Shown one piece after another: positions 63,209 through 64,000 of a DNA stretch of 64,000 bases; position 1 is the stretch's first letter; every line of letters starts with the position of its first letter. The stretch comes from Beaufortia kweichowensis (taxonomy: Eukaryota > Chordata > Actinopteri > Cypriniformes > Gastromyzontidae): positions 2,314,079-2,378,078 of the forward strand of contig CM032801.1 in assembly GCA_019155185.1 (NCBI GenBank). The letters run 5' to 3'. A program made the position numbers and the translations under genes. The notes under the pieces are model-generated. The model did not search any database. It was not told the DNA's origin and saw nothing but the letters and a program-made list of their open reading frames with translations.

Positions 63209-64000
63209 TAAACCATACTAAATAATTATTGAAGTATTAGTTTTGTCAGTTTTATTAGTTTTAAATAATTAAGTTTGATCATAATTATTAAAAAATAAAA
63301 TATATTAAATAATAATGAAAAATATTAAATAAGCACAACATCATTCAAATTTGGCACGCAAAGGAGATTACATGGTGGGAATCCAGGTACAATTAGCAGA
63401 ACATGCACTGAAGCAAAAAACAATCATTAAAAATCCAAATACTGACTAGTATTTACTGACTAGTTGGCACTGACAACAGAAAACGCATTGAATCTTGTCC
63501 TTCATTTGGCGACATAAAATTGCACAGTTTGATAGCAGGGCAACAGGTACAGTGTTTTGTGGGAAACATGCTTCTGTTTCTCCTTTTAAAACAATGTTTT
63601 ACTGTGGGTAGTAGCCTACCAAGTGGTGGACACAGAAGACTCTTTAATTAATAACCGAGCCAATAAAACGAAATTGCAAATATTTTTAATCAGTATTACT
63701 AACACAGTATTTATTATTTGTCAATAGTTCAATGTTAAAGCTTATTTTTATATATAATATCTACAACCGACTTACTGTAAACAAATATTTTACTGTATAA
63801 TTGTAGCAAACATAAAGTGCAGTGCACGTGCAAAACCCAAACCACAGATTGTACAGATCCAAGTTGGTCACTATTTGCATATTATGGATTGGTTAAATAC
63901 ACATAACACACTTAACATTTTAAAAGACATACATGAATGTTTTTAACAATACTTTTTAAATAATAAATCTATTATTTAAAGTGTATATAGTATACAATAA
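63207..64000. other. AT-rich intergenic DNA, no gene recognised
   Basis: I see nothing specific in it. Confidence 0.45.

Overview
The window reads as a teleost, most likely cypriniform, nuclear genome segment. It is AT-rich, has spliced genes with GT-AG introns, long dinucleotide microsatellites, and many short non-autonomous DNA transposons, including the palindromic 'GGGATAGTTCACCCAAAA' family typical of cyprinids. The species is not determined.

Two protein-coding genes can be supported, both on the minus strand. (1) tnfaip3 (A20) occupies about 0.9-8.6 kb. Eight coding exons were assembled by splice sites and reading phase. They give a 785-residue A20-like protein (human A20 is 790) with an OTU deubiquitinase domain and seven A20-type zinc fingers. 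As printed, exon 7 carries one extra base inside zinc finger 4. The spliced frame is therefore broken and would end at a stop in exon 8. A CpG-rich promoter with a consensus kappaB site lies upstream. (2) olig3 (45,787-46,557) is a single-exon bHLH transcription factor of 256 residues, with a TATA box about 210 bp upstream of the start codon and a poly(A) signal about 835 bp after the stop.

The remaining ~55 kb is non-coding. 8.8-13.8 kb is an AT-rich desert containing one 485-bp inverted-repeat element. 13.8-44 kb alternates AT-rich, repeat-bearing DNA with balanced-GC, low-repeat blocks that look like conserved non-coding elements. 46.8-64 kb has the same pattern. Repeats include a TTAA-flanked MITE family (four copies), a palindromic MITE whose centre is a long TA microsatellite, a nested transposon complex at 20.6-22.5 kb, a 1.4-kb inverted-repeat element at 27.3-28.7 kb, degenerate TAGCAAC arrays, and long (TA)n, (CT)n and (TG)n tracts.

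tnfaip3 and olig3 are also neighbours in human (6q23). The layout fits the known synteny: an NF-kappaB feedback inhibitor next to a developmental transcription factor set in a regulatory desert. I see no CRISPR array, rRNA or convincing tRNA, and no evidence of a new biological system. The most notable observations are the A20 frameshift, the tandem gene orientation, the candidate olig3 regulatory blocks and the transposon structures.
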